64,000 bases of DNA from Cordylochernes scorpioides (GCA_030710605.1 CP092874.1:18185691-18249690), one strand, 5' to 3'. Positions 10,717 to 23,137 are shown, numbered from the stretch's first letter. Made by a program: numbers and translations. The notes: generated by a model from the sequence alone, not told the origin.

Positions 10717-13700
10717 TAGTTGGCGATCTACGGATACGTTCCAAGAGCCTGGGTTACATATATGGTACAAGTATAGGGAGACTCCCCGGGTAGTTGGCGA
10801 TCTACGGATACGTTCCAGCAGCCTGGGTTACCTATATGGTACAAGTATAGGGAGACTCCCCGGGTAGTTGGCGATCTACGGATACGTTCCAGCAGCCTGG
10901 GTTACCTATATGGTACAAGTATAGGGAGACTCCCCGGGTAGTTGGCGATCTACGGATACGTTCCAGCAGCCTGGGTTACCTATATGGTACAAGTATAGGG
11001 AGACTCCCCGGGTAGTTGGCGATCTACGGATACGTTCCAGCAGCCTGGGTTACCTATATGGTACAAGTATAGGGAGACTCCCCGGGTAGTTGGCGATCTA
11101 CGGATACGTTCCAGCAGCCTGGGTTACCTATATGGTACAAGTATAGGGAGACTCCCCGGGTAGTTGGCGATCTACGGATACGTTCCAGCAGCCTGGGTTA
11201 CCTATATGGTACAAGTATAGGGAGTCTCCCCGGGTAGTTGGCGATCTACGGATACGTTCCAAGAGCCTGGGTTACCTATATGGTACAAGTATAGGGAGAC
11301 TCCCCGGGTAGTTGGCGATCTACGGATACGTTCCAGGAGCCTGGGTTACCTATATGGTACAAGTATAGGGAGACTCCCCGGGTAGTTGGCGATCTACGGA
11401 TACGTTCCAGGAGCCTGGGTTACCTATATGGTACAAGTATAGGGAGAATCCCCGGGTAGTTGGCGATCTACGGATACGTTCCAGGAGCCTGGGTTACCTA
11501 TATGGTACTACTATGGGGAGTCTCCCCGGGTAGTTGGCGATCTACGGATACGTTCCAAGAGCCTGGGTTACCTATATGGTACTACTATGGGGAGGCTCCC
11601 CGGGTAGTTGGCGATCTACGGATACGTTCCAAGAGCCTGGGTTACCTATATGGTACTACTATGGGGAGACTCCCCGGGTAGTTGGCGATCTACGGATACG
11701 TTCCAAGAGCCTGGGTTACCTATATGGTACAAGTATAGGGAGACTACCCGGGTAGTTGGCGATCTACGGATACGTTCCAAGAGCCTGGGTTACCTATATG
11801 GTACTACTATGGGGAGACTCCCCGGGTAGTTGGCGATCTACGGATACGTTCCAAGAGCCTGGGTTACCTATATGGTACTACTATGGGGAGACTCCCCGGG
11901 TAGTTGGCGATCTACGGATACGTTCCAAGAGCCTGGGTTACCTATATGGTACAAGTATAGGGAGCCTCCCCGGGTAGTTGGCGATCTACGGATACGTTCC
12001 AAGAGCCTGGGTTACCTATATGGTACAAGTATAGGGAGACTCCCCGGGTAGTTGGCGATCTGCGGATACGTTCCAGGAGCCTGGGTTACCTATATGGTAC
12101 AAGTATAGGGAGCCTCCCCGGGTAGTTGGCGATCTACGGATACGTTCCAGGAGCCTGGGTTACCTATATGGTACTACTAAAGGGAGACTCCCCGGGTAGT
12201 TAGCGATCTACGGATACGTTCCAAGAGCCTGGGTAACCTATATGGTACTACTATGGGGAGCCTCCCCGGGTAGTTGGCGATCTACGGATACGTTCCAGGA
12301 GCCTGGGTTACCTATATGGTACAAGTATAGGGAGACTCCCCGGGTAGTTGGCGATCTACGGATACGTTCCAGGAGCCTGGGTTACCTATATGGTACAAGT
12401 AGAGGGAGACTCCCCGGGTAGTTGGCGATCTACGGATACGTTCCAGGAGCCTGGGTTACCTATATGGTACTACTATGGGGAGACTACCCGGGTAGTTGGC
12501 GATCTACGGATACGTTCCAGGAGCCTGGGTTACCTATATGGTACTACTATGGGGAGACTACCCGGGTAGTTGGCGATCTACGGATACGTTCCAAGAGCCT
12601 GGGTTACCTATATGGTACAAGTATAGGGAGCCTCCCCGGGTAGTTGGCGATCTACGGATACGTTCCAGGAGCCTGGGTTACCTATATGGTACAAGTATAG
12701 GGAGCCTCCCCGGGTAGTTGGCGATCTACGGATACGTTCCAGGAGCCTGGGTTACCTATATGGTACTACTAAAGGGAGACTCCCCGGGTAGTTAGCGATC
12801 TACGGATACGTTCCAAGAGCCTGGGTAACCTATATGGTACTACTATGGGGAGCCTCCCCGGGTAGTTGGCGATCTACGGATACGTTCCAGGAGCCTGGGT
12901 TACCTATATGGTACAAGTATAGGGAGACTCCCCGGGTAGTTGGCGATCTACGGATACGTTCCAGGAGCCTGGGTTACCTATATGGTACTACTATGGGGAG
13001 ACTACCCGGGTAGTTGGCGATCTACGGATACGTTCCAAGAGCCTGGGTTACCTATATGGTACTACTAAAGGGAGACTCCCCGGGTAGTTGGCGATCTACG
13101 GATACGTTCCAGGAGCCTGGGTTACCTATATGGTACTACTAAAGGGAGACTCCCCGGGTAGTTGGCGATCTACGGATACGTTCCAAGAGCCTGGGTAACC
13201 TATATGGTACTACTAAAGGGAGTCTCCCCGGGTAGTTGGCGATCTACGGATACGTTCCAGCAGCCTGGGTTACCTATATGGTACTACTATAGGAAGACTC
13301 CCCGGGTAGTTGGCGATCTACGGATACGTTCCAAGAGCCTGGGTTACCTATATGGTACTACTATGGGGAGACTCCCCGGGTAGTTGGCGATCTACGGATA
13401 CGTTCCAAGAGCCTGGGTTACCTATATGGTACTACTATGGGGAGACTCCCCGGGTAGTTGGCGATCTACGGATACGTTCCAAGAGCCTGGGTTACCTATA
13501 TGGTACAAGTATAGGGAGCCTCCCCGGGTAGTTGGCGATCTACGGATACGTTCCAAGAGCCTGGGTTACCTATATGGTACAAGTATAGGGAGACTCCCCG
13601 GGTAGTTGGCGATCTGCGGATACGTTCCAGGAGCCTGGGTTACCTATATGGTACAAGTATAGGGAGCCTCCCCGGGTAGTTGGCGATCTACGGATACGTT

Positions 13701-15820
13701 CCAGGAGCCTGGGTTACCTATATGGTACTACTAAAGGGAGACACCCCGGGTAGTTAGCGATCTACGGATACGTTCCAAGAGCCTGGGTAACCTATATGGT
13801 ACTACTATGGGGAGCCTCCCCGGGTAGTTGGCGATCTACGGATACGTTCCAGGAGCCTGGGTTACCTATATGGTACAAGTATAGGGAGACTCCCCGGGTA
13901 GTTGGCGATCTACGGATACGTTCCAGGAGCCTGGGTTACCTATATGGTACAAGTAGAGGGAGACTCCCCGGGTAGTTGGCGATCTACGGATACGTTCCAG
14001 GAGCCTGGGTTACCTATATGGTACTACTATGGGGAGACTACCCGGGTAGTTGGCGATCTACGGATACGTTCCAGGAGCCTGGGTTACCTATATGGTACTA
14101 CTATGGGGAGACTACCCGGGTAGTTGGCGATCTACGGATACGTTCCAAGAGCCTGGGTTACCTATATGGTACAAGTATAGGGAGCCTCCCCGGGTAGTTG
14201 GCGATCTACGGATACGTTCCAAGAGCCTGGGTTACCTATATGGTACAAGTATAGGGAGTCTCCCCGGGTAGTTGGCGATCTGCGGATACGTTCCAGGAGC
14301 CTGGGTTACTTATATGGTACAAGTATAGGGAGCCTCCCGGGTAGTTGGCGATCTACGGATACGTTCCAGGAGCCTGGGTTACCTATATGGTACTACTAAA
14401 GGGAGACTCCCCGGGTAGTTAGCGATCTACGGATACGTTCCAAGAGCCTGGGTAACCTATATGGTACTACTATGGGGAGCCTCCCCGGGTAGTTGGCGAT
14501 CTACGGATACGTTCCAGGAGCCTGGGTTACCTATATGGTACAAGTATAGGGAGACTCCCCGGGTAGTTGGCGATCTACGGATACGTTCCAGGAGCCTGGG
14601 TTACCTATATGGTACAAGTAGAGGGAGACTCCCCGGGTAGTTGGCGATCTACGGATACGTTCCAGGAGCCTGGGTTACCTATATGGTACTACTATGGGGA
14701 GACTACCCGGGTAGTTGGCGATCTACGGATACGTTCCAGGAGCCTGGGTTACCTATATGGTACTACTATGGGGAGACTACCCGGGTAGTTGGCGATCTAC
14801 GGATACGTTCCAAGAGCCTGAGATACCTATATGGTACAAGTATAGGGAGACTCCCCGGGTAGTTGGCGATCTACGGATACGTTCCAGGAGCCTGGGTTAC
14901 CTATATGGTACTACTATGGGGAGACTACCCGGGTAGTTGGCGATCTACGGATACGTTCCAAGAGCCTGGGTTACCTATATGGTACTACTAAAGGGAGACT
15001 CCCCGGGTAGTTGGCGATCTACGGATACGTTCCAGGAGCCTGGGTTACCTATATGGTACTACTAAAGGGAGACTCCCCGGGTAGTTGGCGATCTACGGAT
15101 ACGTTCCAAGAGCCTGGGTAACCTATATGGTACTACTAAAGGGAGTCTCCCCGGGTAGTTGGCGATCTACGGATACGTTCCAGCAGCCTGGGTTACCTAT
15201 ATGGTACTACTATAGGAAGACTCCCCGGGTAGTTGGCGATCTACGGATACGTTCCAAGAGCCTGGGTTACCTATATGGTACTACTATAGGAAGACTCCCC
15301 GGGTAGTTGGCGATCTACGGATACGTTCCAAGAGCCTGGGTTACCTATATGGTACTACTATGGGGAGACTACCCGGGTAGTTGGCGATCTACGGATACGT
15401 TCCAAGAGCCTGGGTTACCTATATGGTACTACTATGGGGAGACTACCCGGGTAGTTGGCGATCTACGGATACGTTCCAAGAGCCTGGGTTACCTATATGG
15501 TACTACTATGGGGAGACTACCCGGGTAGTTGGCGATCTACGGATACGTTCCAAGAGCCTGGGTTACCTATATGGTACTACTATGGGGAGACTACCCGGGT
15601 AGTTGGCGATCTTCGGATACGTTCCAAGAGCCTTGGTTACCTATATGGTACTACTATGGGGAGACTACCCGGGTAGTTGGCGATCTACGGATACGTTCCA
15701 GGAGCCTGGGTTACCTATATGGTACTACTATAGAGATACTCCCCGGGTAGTTGGCGATCTACGGATACGTTCCAGGAGTCTGGATTACCTATATTGTAAT
15801 ATTATGAAGAGACTCCAGGG
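10717..15820. repeat. 74-bp satellite array, about 69 copies
   Basis: Each unit starts TAGTTGGCGATCTACGGATA, continues CGTTCCARGAGCCTGGGTTA and CCTATATGGTACAA, and ends GGGAGACTCCCCGGG. Successive starts are 74 bp apart (10717, 10791 and so on) except one 73-bp unit near 14330, where a C is missing from CTCCCCGGG. Because 74 is not a multiple of three, three units form a 222-bp coding-frame cycle, giving spurious 73-codon frames that begin with TTG and end at the next TAG. Variant units form larger blocks: 11756-12640 recurs almost unchanged at 13310-14197, offset 1554 = 21 units. The last unit (15748-15820) is degenerate. Confidence 0.97.
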
Positions 15821-15875
15821 GTACCTCTACTCCACCAACTCGCCATGTGTAAACAGCCAGAACAAAGTGACTTGA

Positions 15876-16125
15876 ATGTATAACCTGTAAACTGAGACGA
15901 AAACAATAAAAAGAGTTTACATGGAAAATTTGCCACAGGAGCTTATCGTTAAAACCGACAGACACATTTTTATAATTATAAGATATGTATGCATATATAG
16001 AGCAGGTAATTTCCTTTTAGCTTTGCATTTGTGCTCTTGTGATTGAAAAATAAATGATGTCCTGTAAGTACTTTACAGGAAATATAACTTAATTTTAAAA
16101 AATAATTATAAAAAAAAAAAAAAAA
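15876..16125. other. Satellite 3' flank, AT-rich
   Basis: Unique-looking sequence after the array with a poly-A tract (16108-16125) just before a tRNA-like segment. No gene seen. Confidence 0.3.
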
Positions 16126-16194
16126 GTCTGTTAGGATTCGAACTAAGAATCTACCGGTATGCAGTCAGGCATGTCAGCAATATCGTCACGTCAA
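16126..16194 (-). pseudogene. tRNA-like segment with box B
   Basis: On the minus strand, TTAGTTCGAATCCTAACAG has a box B and a four-pair T-stem, followed at once by a long T-run like a Pol III terminator. The acceptor and D arms do not fold convincingly, so it is more likely a tRNA pseudogene or SINE head than a working tRNA. Confidence 0.35.
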
Positions 16195-16218
16195 CTATTT
16201 ACTTAAGTGTTTCTTATA

Positions 16219-16431
16219 TATATGGACAAAACTTGAAATATTTTCATTTTTTGATGCCGCCTGTCTTTTTCTTTTTATTATGGAGACAGAGGAAGCTTTG
16301 TTCACACATGGTTATCTCGTGTGTCTTCAATAAAAGTCACTGTGTATCAAATTTATTCCAAGAGTTATTGTCTGAAATCTGATATATACATGCTAAAATG
16401 TACAACTTCCATAAGTTTTGTCCACGAGTGT
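16219..16431 (+). mobile_element. Tc1-like TIR element (MITE), copy 2
   Basis: Ends TATGGACAAAACTTGAA and CATAAGTTTTGTCCACGAG are inverted. The interior matches the reverse complement of 2230-2441, including GAAATCTGATATATACATGC versus its mirror. Non-coding. Confidence 0.65.
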
Positions 16432-16569
16432 ATATAAATTCGGCATATATCTGGTTAGTTGGTGTTCTGCGCTCCAAAAACCTACGTTATAAATATCTTC
16501 GTATATATAAAATTTGAAAAATGCACATTAAGAGTAAACAATAAATAACAATATATATCAGAAGTAGTC

Positions 16570-17000
16570 ACGAGACATGCAAGAAGTATTCATGAAATAT
16601 GCAAAAAGGTATGGAAAAGGTAGACAAAAAATGTGTACAAATCGAAAGTATTATGTAACTTTCAAACATACAAGAAGTATTCATGAAGTATGCAAAAAGG
16701 TATGGAAAAGGTAGACAAGAAACGTACACAAATCGAAAGCATGTATGTAACTTCCAAATATACAAGTATGCAAAGAGGTATGAAAAATGTAGACAAGAAA
16801 CGTACACAAATCGAAAGCATGTATGTAACTTTCAAATATACAAGTATGCAAAGAGGTATGAAAAATGTAGACAAGAAACGTACACAAATCGAAAGCATGT
16901 ATGTAACTTTCAAATATACAAGTATGCAAAGAGGTATGAAAAATGTAGACAAGAAACGTACACAAATCGAAAGCATGTATGTAACTTTCAAACGTTATAT
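16570..17000. repeat. 78-bp tandem array, about 5.5 copies
   Basis: TACAAGTATGCAAAGAGGTA recurs at 16761, 16839 and 16917, exactly 78 bp apart, with more diverged units to the left. Because 78 is a multiple of three and the unit lacks stops in several frames, 100-120 codon ORFs stay open in two plus and two minus frames. That is an artefact of repetition and is not evidence for a protein. Confidence 0.9.
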
Positions 17001-17009
17001 ATAAATCGA

Positions 17010-17858
17010 AGTAATTGAGGAAGCTAACGGCTGACGTGGCACATGCCACAACGTCTTGTCCATGCTTTTTTTTCTATGCAAATCTGGGTAGGACTCCCTC
17101 GTTTTGGAGAGCTAATTCTGCCAAGTTTAGAGCGGCGTAAAGTATATTGTAGAAGACATTCGTTTAGTTCATTCATTTAGAATGAGTAGGCTCTTTTACT
17201 TGACGTCAGCGTTGAAGGCGCATGCAAATTTGCCTGAAGTCGGGATGCTTAGGTTACACAGAAGTTTTATATCGGAATGATTTTGCTCAATCAAAAATTA
17301 TTTCTCCCACGTGTACCATTCTCTTTATAAAAACCCTACACGTTACCTTACTCAACAAACTATCTACAACAAAGGTTACAAGGTTGTTACATGGTTGTTG
17401 TTCTATATGGTGTGATGGACAGAATCCTATTTACTGGGGACAACAGGAGTGGTAGCTAGGTCTGTGGGGTTGAAGTTGGATAAAATTTATATATGTATAT
17501 CTTTCACTCATTTGTTTATACTGAGGATTTAGCCTGTTTGATAACTCCAAGAAAGTGAAGGTTACTTTAAATGTTCTAGAATTAAAAATGAAGTGACTGT
17601 AAGATGTTTTATTTCTTGAATAATTTTTGAGAAAATAGTGTTTCTGTATTCACTTATATTCTCTCAAATACTCTCTCTCACTCTCCCTTAATGTAACCCA
17701 AATTTCTGCGTGTAAATATGCAAATTAACAAAGTCAATAGAGAAATAATTTTTAAAATTCAAAAGCCATCTATCGATAAAATTTGTAACAAATTTTCTGG
17801 CAAAGTTTTTTTTTTTTTTTAATACCGTGAAATATTATCTCTACAGATCTTACTGCAA
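17010..17858. other. No gene; part shared with 7450-7540
   Basis: Contains two ATGCAAAT octamers (near 17077 and 17222), a TGACGTCA site near 17202, CACGTG near 17308 and a TATAAAAACC near 17325, which together resemble a promoter. However, the CACGTG to CACGTTACC part is repeated at about 7475-7530, so a dispersed repeat is the simpler reading. The assembly gap starts at 17859. Confidence 0.35.
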
Positions 17859-17958
17859 NNNNNNNNNNNNNNNNNNNNNNNNNNNNNNNNNNNNNNNNNN
17901 NNNNNNNNNNNNNNNNNNNNNNNNNNNNNNNNNNNNNNNNNNNNNNNNNNNNNNNNNN
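17859..17958. other. Assembly gap, 100 N
   Basis: Exactly 100 undetermined bases, the usual placeholder for a scaffold join of unknown length. Distances across it are not reliable. Confidence 1.
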
Positions 17959-17981
17959 AGTACTGAATGTACTTCAGTACT

Positions 17982-18024
17982 TTGTCTGAAGATGGTAACA
18001 ACGCTGTTACCGAAACGTCACACA
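17982..18024 (+). ncRNA. Hammerhead-like motif (one extra base)
   Basis: CTGAAGA at 17986-17992, then an unpaired T, then a perfect seven-pair helix GGTAACA/TGTTACC with loop ACGC, then GAA (18012-18014) and ACGTC. TGT before the core can pair with ACA after the C. The added T between core and helix II departs from the hammerhead consensus, so activity is doubtful. A sister copy is at 36660-36720. Confidence 0.5.
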
Positions 18025-18169
18025 CTATTTATTTATTTGGATTTGTCTTATGTCTCTTCATCTAAATCCATGCATTCTGGGCTGACGTGATGACAAAATG
18101 CAGTTTCGATAGCTTTATTAATATTATGATGTATAGCACGCTATCTGTTATGAATATTCAAAACTATTA

Positions 18170-18368
18170 TAGACACGTAAGATTCTTTTGAAAATTAAAC
18201 AATTTCTACTGCCCTTACTGCAATGGAAAAATTAAAGTGAGGGCCTGGCTCATCAGTGGTGAACCCTCCCAGCGGTTTCGCCAGTTTAATCTACCATACC
18301 GCTACTATATTGCATTTTTGGAACTTCCTTTTATAGTGATACTGATGCTAGACTCTTGGAATGGGTAT
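18170..18368 (+). mobile_element. Family A TIR element, truncated copy
   Basis: Runs from CGTAAGATTCTTTTGAAAA through CTACTGCCCTTACTGCAATG, GGCCTGGCTCATCAGTGGTG and GCGGTTTCGCCAGTTTAATC to CTCTTGGAATGGGTATT. It matches the left part of 59077-59457 but lacks the outer AGATGGCGC terminus. Confidence 0.75.
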
Positions 18369-18939
18369 TAATATTAAAATGGAGAGAGAGGGGTCTTATT
18401 CATTATTTTCACATATAAATACATTTTTAAACAGTTCTTTTGACTAAAACATGTGTAGCTTATTGATATTGATCTATTATCAAATTCTTAAATGTATGTA
18501 TAATTCATTGTTTTTGTTTTTATATATTTAAGTCTAAAATATAATATTTAGTTATTATTCATAATACACTTAAAAGAGATATGTACACACAAATATCAAA
18601 ACAGAAGAATTTGAAATCACTTTGTTATCTGAGACTAAGAGTTAAATGTTTATATTATTTGTGTTAAGAAATGTGGTCAAGTGTGTATGCACACACACAC
18701 ACATTGTGCATCTTTTTTTCAAATAAGTAACAATAAATTAAACCCTTATTTTAATAAAGTCAAATAAATGTACTTTTGTTTATAGAAATGTGTGAAGGTC
18801 ATTTTAGATATTAAAGGAACTATACTTAAGCATGCACATTGTGTTTGATAATTCAGATGTTTCTAAATTATGTATAAGGTTAAAAATTTGAAATTATATA
18901 TTAGTTTTGAATAAGATTGTATTTTTGATATGTACTTAC
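18369..18939 (-). other. AT-rich, probable BAZ1A intron
   Basis: Follows the splice donor GTAAGT (18939-18934, minus strand) of the BAZ1A-type exon. It contains a short CA repeat near 18694 and no further recognisable exon. The third coding exon must lie further left or outside the window. Confidence 0.4.
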
Positions 18940-19571
18940 CTAACTCCATCGATTATTACTTCAACTATTTCACCAACAAAATATCTGTTCTTACAAATTT
19001 GAAACATCATCTGAAAGTTCATTTATACTTGTCTTTTTGACTAAAGAAGCAACATAAAGGAAGTGGTTGTTGAAGAGCATTTTGGAAAACTATTTAAAGC
19101 TTTTTTGGCAGATTCTTCAGACTCTAAGGCTTGATTGTATGTTAAATTTTGTTTTCCTGTCATTTCACAACTCCAACAACTGCTATTGCATAGCAAGATC
19201 CTGTCATAAAAGGCTCTGCAAAACACAGACATTATCAATTTTAAATAAAAATTGCAACCTCTAAAATATTTTTAAATGACTTTGAGCATTAAAAACAGTT
19301 CATATGTCAAATGACAGCACTTGTTTCGATATCGTGAAGGTCTTAATTTCAAGAAAGATGCCATAGAATTAGGGCACGAGTCTTGGCCCTAATGTATTTA
19401 TGGCGTCGTCTAAGTCGCTATCACTTTGTGGATGTAGTCTGTTCGAGCCATTAATACTTACTCGTAATGTCTAAAGGCTTCATTTGTGACTTTACAGAAA
19501 AATATCTTTTCATCAGGCTTTAAGTTAGTTATAACATATCTCTGAAATGTTTTGTTTTTAAGCAAAGGCAT
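18940..19571 (-). CDS. BAZ1A: BAZ1A/ACF1-type chromatin remodeller, 5' exons (WAC domain)
   Basis: Two exons on the minus strand. Exon 1 coding, 19571-19462, starts ATG CCT TTG CTT and reads MPLLKNKTFQR, then LKPDEKIFFCKVTNEAFRHY, with donor GTAAGT at 19461. Exon 2, 19215-18940, follows acceptor TGTTTTGCAG and reads AFYDRILLCNSSCWSCEMTG, KQNLTYNQALESEESAKKAL, then a YVASLVKKTSINELSDDV segment and NRYFVGEIVEVIIDGV, ending at donor AG|GTAAGT. From family knowledge this is the N-terminal WAC DNA-binding domain of ACF1 (BAZ1A), partner of the ISWI ATPase in nucleosome spacing; the MPLL start, CKVTNE, LCNS, WSC, TG..LTY, ALESE and SFP positions all agree. Frame breaks occur after SFPK (an A-run one base short) and after SDDV (two bases short). 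These could be assembly indels or signs of a pseudogene. PHD and bromodomain exons are not in the window. Confidence 0.88.
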
Positions 19572-21195
19572 TTTATTAACATATAATGTGTATGTGAATA
19601 TTGAAACCGCACTCTTGCTTTATTTTACAAGTATATAAATGCACCGTGAGAGAAAACTAAAATGAAACTATATTTATTTAAACTTCATTAGAATAGGCTG
19701 TCCCTCACGATGACCACAAACTAATACAAAGTTAAAAAAACAAGATACAAACAATAATATCGCTTGGTAAAAATTAATACATATTATTTTTATACTGTAT
19801 GACAAAATAGAGTCAAATTGAAGAAGGGTATTTTACTCTGTGAATTTTTTTTTTTTTTTTTACACATTGAGGGAAAATGTCACGTGTAAAATAAATTCTC
19901 AAATATTTTTAAAAGTATAGCAAAAATTTATTTGTAACAATAATATTTGAAATTGTTATTATTTTTTGATTGGAGAAAATATCGATCGATAAATGATTTG
20001 TTTTTTTATTTTAGTTTCAATGTTGACAGATATAATCTGCAGCCTATTTTTATGCCTATATTATTAATAAAAAGTAATTAATTTAATGAAGACACTAATT
20101 AATACACTTTTTAGTGTGAATTCAAAACTTTGAAAATCTCGGAGTTCACACAGGAGCTTTGCTGAAAAATTCACTAAATGTGGGGGGGGGGAGGCACACA
20201 GGTGCAATAATATGAATAAAATATGTATATAATAGAGTTCTTTTATTTTGTACTCAAAAAATAGCCAATTAAATGAACAAATTTGACGATTAGTTAATTG
20301 TGAACTAGATGAACATTCAAAATAAATATGACTTTATTTTTGCTCTGGTAATATCATAAGTGTTATTTGCTCGACCAAAATTATTTTAACAAACTATAGG
20401 CTATTATTGTTATTATAATTATTGATACAGGTGAGGCTAGTTATTATAATTATTATCTAATGTAATATCATCACCAGCTATTCATTATCAAGTAATTTGC
20501 ATGTAAGGTTGAAACAATCACAATGACTTCCTCCAGACTCAACGATCTCCATTTTTTTTAATCATCACAATCTTTGTAATATAAATAATTTACAGTTTCC
20601 ATTTATAATTTTTTATCTGTAGAAAGGTCTATTTTGTCTTGATGACTGATGGTGATATGATCAAGTTTCTCTCTACTCATTATCTACTGTTCTCATAGCT
20701 AAATTTGGTAAAACAACACATGAGTCTCAGGATGTGTATTGGGATCTCATATTTTATTTGATACCAAATCTTGGTATTATACTTCAAAATTAGTACATAG
20801 TACTTTGAGCTGACTTTTTGGCGCTCTTTAAAGATCTTGGAGTTGAGGGAAAAATAAAAACTCTTGCAGAGCCAAGACTTGTGATGAACTTGAGAAATTA
20901 GATAATGTATGGATTCGAGTAGTATATCCTATAGTTTCGGAAATATATGTGGCCTTGAGGTAGATTTTATTGTTTTGAACGATTTCTGGCCTTAGAATAA
21001 CAGAGAGAAGAATTTAGATAATTCTTTATGTTATCACTCAGATATCACACCAGTAAGCTGTTTATTATCCTGAAACAGTACTTAAAAAAGGTTTTACTGA
21101 TTCATCTAGAAATTGGAGTACCAGTTCCACTCTGTTGATTAGAGAAGTGATATAGAAACAAGAAAGTTTATCTGCCACAAATTATAACTTGGTGT
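19572..21195. other. BAZ1A upstream region, AT-rich
   Basis: Would hold the 5' UTR and promoter of the minus-strand BAZ1A-type gene. No TATA or initiator can be assigned with confidence. Homopolymers occur at 19848-19861 (T) and near 20183 (G). No other coding segment recognised. Confidence 0.3.
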
Positions 21196-21978
21196 TGTAG
21201 AGGCCACTTCTGGGGCCTCCACAAAGAGGACTCCAAGAAATGGACTTCGAGCATGCTTCTTTGTAAAAAACCAGCCCATCTCTTCACCTCCTTTTTTTTT
21301 ATTTCTAGTTTTTGTAAATAACTTATAGTACTACAATAATTTTTCTTTTTATTTAAATATGCAGCTATTTTGGTTTTCCTTTTTTAATATTTTAAAATTA
21401 ATATTTCAAATAATAATTTTTATTATAGTTTTTATTTTTTTATTTTTAAAATTTCTTTTTTTTTTTTCACAGAGGGTGACCAGATAAAGATTTATTTTTT
21501 TAATTTTTTTTTTCGGTCACCCTGGGGAGAAGAGAGTTAGTCACACAGCAAACTTTTGGTGAGGTCAGTTCTTCTTAGAGATAAGATAGTACAGGGAAGC
21601 TCGTTAAAATGTAGTTCTACAAGATTTTGGGGAGGGATTTCCAGCCTTCCAACAGAAGCACAAAGTTAAGTATTTTTTAATAATGATTTTTAATAGGTAT
21701 ATTCATGTTAAAATTTCTCACAGCGTTTCCTCGTTGCCCGTTTTATTTATCTTTTAATTTTTATTCTTATCTTTGTATGACCGTCAAAAGAGATAAATAA
21801 ATATATTGTAGTATTAATCAAATCCATAGTTGCCTATCTCTTTTTTTTAACCCCAGTGCGCGCAGGATATTACAAATTGTACCGTTTATATAGCAGGATG
21901 CAAACTTTACGTGAACTCCCTGAGAAAAAAAAGAGGCTCATGGATTTCGGGACGATAGCGCCGAAATAAAACTCATCA
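21196..21978 (+). repeat. Left LTR of the 8.6-kb element
   Basis: Starts TGTAGAGGCCACTTCTGGGG, includes an inverted pair GAGGGTGACC/GGTCACCCTGG around a T-rich stretch, and ends GCGCCGAAATAAAACTCATCA minus its last base context. It differs from the right copy by scattered substitutions and homopolymer length changes only. Confidence 0.8.
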
Positions 21979-21979
21979 A

Positions 21980-21999
21980 TGACGCCTTCAACGTGGGAC
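21980..21999 (+). promoter_or_regulatory. Putative primer binding site, tRNA-Lys-like
   Basis: TGACGCCTTCAACGTGGGAC begins one base after the left LTR. It resembles TGGCGCCCAACGTGGGGC, the complement of the 3' end of tRNA-Lys used by many retroelements, with a two-base insertion and substitutions. This is a match by eye. Confidence 0.55.
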
Positions 22000-22239
22000 G
22001 ACCAATTCCATATAAGGCCACGAAAAGTTCATGGTAAAATAACACCCTGCTGTTTAAAAACATGTAACTTGTAAAATCCTGTCTAAAGCATAAAACTAAT
22101 ATATAAATGTGTGATAGTTGGAGGCTACGGAAAATCCAGTAAAGAATGGTAAAGTCCACGAGGCGGCCAACCACGTGGAGGACGGATCCCGCCATTTTTT
22201 TGAGGTAAGATCTGACATATTTGTGGGAATATTAGATAT

Positions 22240-22365
22240 TATTTGTTTATTATTTGTTTCTTGAATAAAATTAGGCATATATTGTTTAAAAAGGCATATT
22301 TTAGATCAAAATATCATTGTTTCCAATATTTTAGTTGGCTGAACGCCAATCTTTATTAAGATATT
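22240..22365 (-). repeat. Diverged copy of the GGCGTTCAGCCAACC hairpin repeat
   Basis: On the minus strand AAAGATTGGCGTTCAGCCAA then CTAAAATATTGG parallels 59905-59960 (GGTTGGCGTTCAGCCAACC then GAAATATTGG). It lies inside the 8.6-kb LTR element and must have inserted there or been carried along. Confidence 0.5.
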
Positions 22366-23137
22366 ATTGAGCATTCTGAAAAATAACAGTAACGCCAATT
22401 TTATATTTAAAACTATTTGTACTATGTGTAAAAGATTTTCGCATAAAATAACAAAATATATAAAAAAGAAATGTTAAACTACAGTTTTTTTTTTAACTAA
22501 AAAAAAAACACAGAGGCGCAAATGGGCATAAATATAAAATTGTGAAATTTGAAATGGAACATAAGTAAAATTTGAACATATCCACAATTTGGATAATTGC
22601 GTGTATATATTTTTAAATTATATGCAATTAATACAATTGAACATTGGAAATCATTGGGATTAGGCGTTCGATGTCAAATTTTACATATAGCAATTATAAG
22701 TAGTGGCTTAAAAATATGTTTAGTCAGCACTTTCGCCTCAAAATGTACATCCTGCAGATCTATTAAACTTGATGTATTGGTCTTTATTGCAAGCAGCTTA
22801 TTTTGTATCGGTCAGGTAAAGTTGGTTTTCTCCCTTGGATCAGAAGTTAATGGACATTTTATTCAGAAGGTGTTCAGGGGTTTGTTGTTAGTTTCCCACA
22901 AGTGCATGCAGGTGAACCCAATTTTTGCCAATTCTAAACAAATATGTGTCGAAGTCACCATGTGTCCAGTATAAAAATTTTGAACGTTATAGAAGTGGGG
23001 TTATAACTTAAAACACTGCATCATTTTGTAATCTATCTTTTAAATCATATATTGTCAACACCAGTATTTTTTTTAGCAAGGTACACCAATTTAGAGTATT
23101 TGAAATTAAAGGTAAAAGACTCTTCTAGTAAGGTAAA

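Noticed and set aside
10640-15875. More than 20 plus-strand ORFs of 73 codons (for example 11460-11681)
   Set aside because: They start with TTG and end at TAG of the 74-bp satellite unit. The 222-bp cycle of three units explains their uniform length.
16568-17049. Overlapping ORFs of 79-122 codons on both strands
   Set aside because: All come from a 78-bp tandem repeat whose length is a multiple of three. Four frames are open at once.
17070-17340. Promoter-like set of octamer, CRE, E-box and TATA motifs
   Set aside because: The E-box to TATA part recurs at about 7475-7530, so it belongs to a dispersed repeat. No exon follows.
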